Below, one piece after another: positions 38,934-41,194 of a DNA stretch of 41,194 nucleotides. Under the pieces are notes generated by a model. The model was not told where the DNA came from and did not search any database. It was given only the letters and a program-made list of their open reading frames with translations. The DNA is from Gemella bergeri ATCC 700627. Lineage in GTDB: Bacteria > Bacillota > Bacilli > Staphylococcales > Gemellaceae. The translations under genes and the position numbers were made by a program. Where the stretch lies: positions 1-41,194 of the forward strand of contig NZ_KI271820.1 of NCBI RefSeq assembly GCF_000469465.1, in the 5' to 3' direction. Numbering within the stretch: position 1 is the first letter of the stretch; each line of letters opens with the position of its first letter.

Positions 38934-39974
38934 TTACATCTCTTTTACAACTTCTGCCAACAGTTGATATGAATAATGTTGAGCCTGTTCATCGTAAATA
39001 TATGAGTTAATCAACAATTCATCAAAGTTCACTCTACGTTTCAAATTTTCTATTTGTTTTCTTACAGTATCTTTACTGCCGATAAAAGAAATTTTTGTCA
39101 TGTGTTCAACAATACTCTTTTCGTGATCTACAATCTCATTGTAATCAAATTCTATCGGACCGAAATGCGGTACCTTTGTTGCAATTGCATAATTTTTCCA
39201 TACAGATTCTTCTGAATTTAAAGGTGGCTGTAACCCTTGGGGATTATTAGTTACTATGTTAACAAACGCTTGTAATTGAGTTGTTGATAATTTCTTGGCT
39301 TCTTCATCAGTATCAGCTACAACCGCATTAGCGCCGAGAATTACATATGGTTGTTTCAAATTACTTGACGGCTTAAAATAATGACGATATATAGCTATCG
39401 CATTTTCCATCATACTAGGTGCAAAATGTGCTGCAAATGAATATGGTAAACCTAACTCTGCTGCTAAATAAGCACTATCTGTACTTGAGCCTAATATATA
39501 TAGTGGTACATTACGTCCAGCCGCCGGATAAGCATGAACAGGTCGTTCATCTTTAAAATATTCCGCCAACTCATTTACTTCCTTTTTGAAATCCAATTCT
39601 TCACTTTTTACCCTTCGGATAGCACGTGACGTATTATAATCCGTTCCCGGAGCTCTACCTAGCCCTAAATCTACCCGTTTAGGATATAGTGTATCAATAG
39701 TTCCATATTGTTCAGCAACAATGTACGGGCTATGGTTCGGTAACATAACACCACCGGATCCAACACGAATTTTATCAGTATTAGCTAATGTATGTTGAAT
39801 TAAAAGTTGTGTTGCACTGCTTGCAACATTTTTCATATTATGATGTTCGGCTATCCAATAACGTGTATATCCTAATTTTTCTACTTTTTTTGCCAATCTG
39901 ACCATTGCATCCATAGCATCTTTAAAACTTTCATCTTGACGTAATGGTACTAAATTTAATACTGATAATCTCAT
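38934..39974 (-). CDS. Luciferase-like flavin-dependent oxidoreductase
   Basis: A 346-residue member of the bacterial luciferase-like family (MsnO8/YhbW-type LLM class). Family blocks include SVLNLVPLRQDESFKDAM near the N-terminus, KLGYTRYWIAEHHNMKNVASSA, IRVGSGGVMLPNHSPYIVAEQYGTID and RVDLGLGRAPGTD. The family uses FMN and often oxygen; the substrate is not known. The start is the ATG at 39974, six bases after GGAGG. It is a single gene; the nearest promoter of good quality upstream is a MerR-type one at 40292-40322, about 310 bases away. Confidence 0.9.
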   Translation of the reverse strand: MRLSVLNLVPLRQDESFKDAMDAMVRLAKKVEKLGYTRYWIAEHHNMKNVASSATQLLIQHTLANTDKIRVGSGGVMLPNHSPYIVAEQYGTIDTLYPKRVDLGLGRAPGTDYNTSRAIRRVKSEELDFKKEVNELAEYFKDERPVHAYPAAGRNVPLYILGSSTDSAYLAAELGLPYSFAAHFAPSMMENAIAIYRHYFKPSSNLKQPYVILGANAVVADTDEEAKKLSTTQLQAFVNIVTNNPQGLQPPLNSEESVWKNYAIATKVPHFGPIEFDYNEIVDHEKSIVEHMTKISFIGSKDTVRKQIENLKRRVNFDELLINSYIYDEQAQHYSYQLLAEVVKEM

Positions 39975-40291
39975 ATACAACCTCCTTTTATACTTAAAAA
40001 TTATGTTAAAATAATAAAACTACTATTACTAATTTTATACAGATAATGCTTTACATATTATTTTAAATAGCTCTATAAAAATACCTATATTTTCCTGTAT
40101 ATAAATTTACTTTTATATTGCAGAATAATAATAATAATAATATCTTTCTTAATTATAATTTAGTAATTAATTTCTTCAATTATAAAAATATTAAATAAAC
40201 TGCACTTAACACCATTTTTTGTTTACATACACATTATAATCTTATAAACTAAATTTCGCTAAATTTTATCAACTATATATTATCATAGTTC

Positions 40292-40322
40292 ATTATACTG
40301 CTTGAAGTTAACTTTAAGTTAA
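40292..40322 (-). promoter_or_regulatory. MerR-type promoter with a 19-base spacer
   Basis: On the - strand TTAACT (40317-40322) and a perfect TATAAT (40292-40297) are 19 bases apart, with the palindrome CTTAAAGTT-AACTTCAAG (40301-40318, one mismatch between arms) filling the spacer. The over-long spacer and the central operator are the hallmark of promoters activated by MerR-family regulators, and the sequence resembles AdhR/NmlR-type sites. It points towards the oxidoreductase gene. Confidence 0.55.
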
Positions 40323-40475
40323 ATTATTTTACAATGTACTAATTAAAATAAAAGCTAGAATAATATAATTTTATGAAGATTATATAATATCAGCAATGTA
40401 CCTACTAAAAAATTGCACTATAGATGTTTTAAAACACTTCACTAAAAATCAGTATGAGAAAATTATGAAAAATTT

Positions 40476-40512
40476 GCTGACTACATTTATGAATTTATGT
40501 AGTCAGCTTTTA
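40476..40512. terminator. Strong hairpin between the carboxylesterase and the oxidoreductase
   Basis: A perfect 11-base-pair stem GCTGACTACAT (40476-40486) with ATGTAGTCAGC (40497-40507). A T run follows on the + strand (TTTTATT), and AAATTTTT on the - strand. It could end the carboxylesterase transcript from the right, or an unidentified + strand transcript. Confidence 0.6.
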
Positions 40513-40678
40513 TTCAATTTATCACATCAATAAATTTTAAAATTAATAAACTGTACAAGAAAAATTTGATAAAACCACTTTCTTACGAAGTCGTGATTTT
40601 TAAGCCTTTCTCATTATCCGTTGAAATTACACTTTAAAACTTTTATTCGGTTATTTACTTATTTATAACCACCTTTTA

Positions 40679-41194
40679 CTATCTGCGATTACTTATATAT
40701 TCTTTTCTCAGTTTATCAGCAATACCGCTATTTTGAGTACGATGGATAAGATCTGCATGTGGAAATGGTACAGCTTTAATCTCTTTATCGTACAGTATAA
40801 TTTTATCCGTTTCATTAAAAAGCGGACGCCCCTCTATTTTTCCTGATTTTATAAATTCTATCCAATCCTTTTGAATTGAAATAACTGCTCTTCTATTCTC
40901 ATCGGTAATTTGTATATTCATCTTATCTATAGTTCCAAAGAAAAATGCAAGTTCTGCTCCATGATAGGAACCGCGAAGTCCATTATATAGATTAGGAACA
41001 TAATTCATTCTATATCCGTATACAGGACATTTTTTCTCTAACGTTTCCATAAGAAATAATGTACTTGAATGAAATACAAAAAGCTCCATAATCTGAACCT
41101 GTAAATCAACAACTCCAGTTGCTTCCATTTTAAATTCATTTTCAAGTATTTCTGCAAATTCTCCATATTTTTTAAAAAGATAAGTTGTAAAATA
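40679..41194 (-). CDS. Carboxylesterase type B, C-terminal part (cut by the window edge)
   Basis: The frame is open through the right edge, so 171 C-terminal residues of a longer protein (family about 450-550) are seen. The block GLRGSYHGAELAFFFGTID has the GxxHGxELxFxFG pattern of type B carboxylesterases (para-nitrobenzyl esterase family), in which this His is the catalytic one; the following TDENRRAVISIQKDWIEFIKSGKI is also typical. The catalytic Ser and Glu would lie outside the window. The protein probably hydrolyses carboxylic esters in the cytoplasm. The stop codon is a good distance (about 170 bases) from the hairpin at 40476-40507. Confidence 0.82.
   Translation of the reverse strand, partial: YFTTYLFKKYGEFAEILENEFKMEATGVVDLQVQIMELFVFHSSTLFLMETLEKKCPVYGYRMNYVPNLYNGLRGSYHGAELAFFFGTIDKMNIQITDENRRAVISIQKDWIEFIKSGKIEGRPLFNETDKIILYDKEIKAVPFPHADLIHRTQNSGIADKLRKEYISNRR

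Larger units (their letters stand above)
39975..40678 (-). other. 700-base non-coding stretch
   Basis: Very AT-rich. It holds a MerR-type promoter (40292-40322) and a perfect hairpin (40476-40507). A + strand frame of 45 codons (40396-40533) has no ribosome binding site and runs through the hairpin, so it is not called as a gene. No transfer RNA or other RNA gene was recognised. Confidence 0.55.

Overview
The window is AT-rich, compactly coded DNA from a low-GC Gram-positive bacterium (Bacillota, class Bacilli). The gene content includes a Rel-Dtd-LytH locus, PyrR attenuators, a lysine riboswitch, a GGGC-type pyrG attenuator and both class 1A and class 1B dihydroorotate dehydrogenases. Together with the base composition this suggests Gemella or a close relative; the genus is an inference, not something proved by the sequence. 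Only glpT is on the + strand among confident genes; everything else reads on the - strand. No rRNA, tRNA, intact insertion sequence or CRISPR array was seen.

Layout. (1) 1-880: a 33-residue secreted-looking peptide coupled to a four-helix membrane protein, with a repeat suggesting tandem copies. (2) 886-5030: rel, dtd and a LytH-like protein that has lost the catalytic residues of both its enzyme-like domains. (3) 5091-6986: the lysine permease lysP behind a lysine riboswitch and a consensus promoter. (4) 7140-9870: a short ssb, a cupin-methyltransferase pair, and a DUF1304-marR pair with two MarR-type operators. (5) 9874-14380: glpT facing a binding protein-histidine kinase-response regulator operon, which looks like a sensing system for the transporter. 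(6) 14415-17490: alkD, pyrG with its CTP-sensing leader, and lepB. (7) 17607-28220: the complete UMP biosynthesis operon pyrR-pyrB-pyrC-carA-carB-pyrK-pyrD-pyrF-pyrE with two PyrR attenuators. (8) 28276-31011: a second, fumarate-type dihydroorotate dehydrogenase followed by a PAP2 phosphatase and a diacylglycerol glycosyltransferase. (9) 31154-38640: a heterodimeric ABC exporter pair, then an MMPL exporter with a TetR regulator and two matching operators. (10) 38934-41194: a luciferase-like flavin oxidoreductase, a 700-base non-coding stretch with a MerR-type promoter, and the end of a carboxylesterase cut by the window edge.

How it works together. The centre of the window is pyrimidine metabolism: UMP is made by the pyr operon under PyrR/UMP control, converted onwards to CTP by PyrG under CTP control, and supported by a second dihydroorotate dehydrogenase outside the operon. 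Around it sit small self-contained regulated modules (LysP with its riboswitch; MarR; TetR with MMPL; the three-part sensor with GlpT). The most unusual items are the doubly degenerate LytH-like protein, the three-part sensor beside glpT with a perfect 23-base palindrome in front of the transporter, and the peptide/membrane-protein cassette at the left edge.
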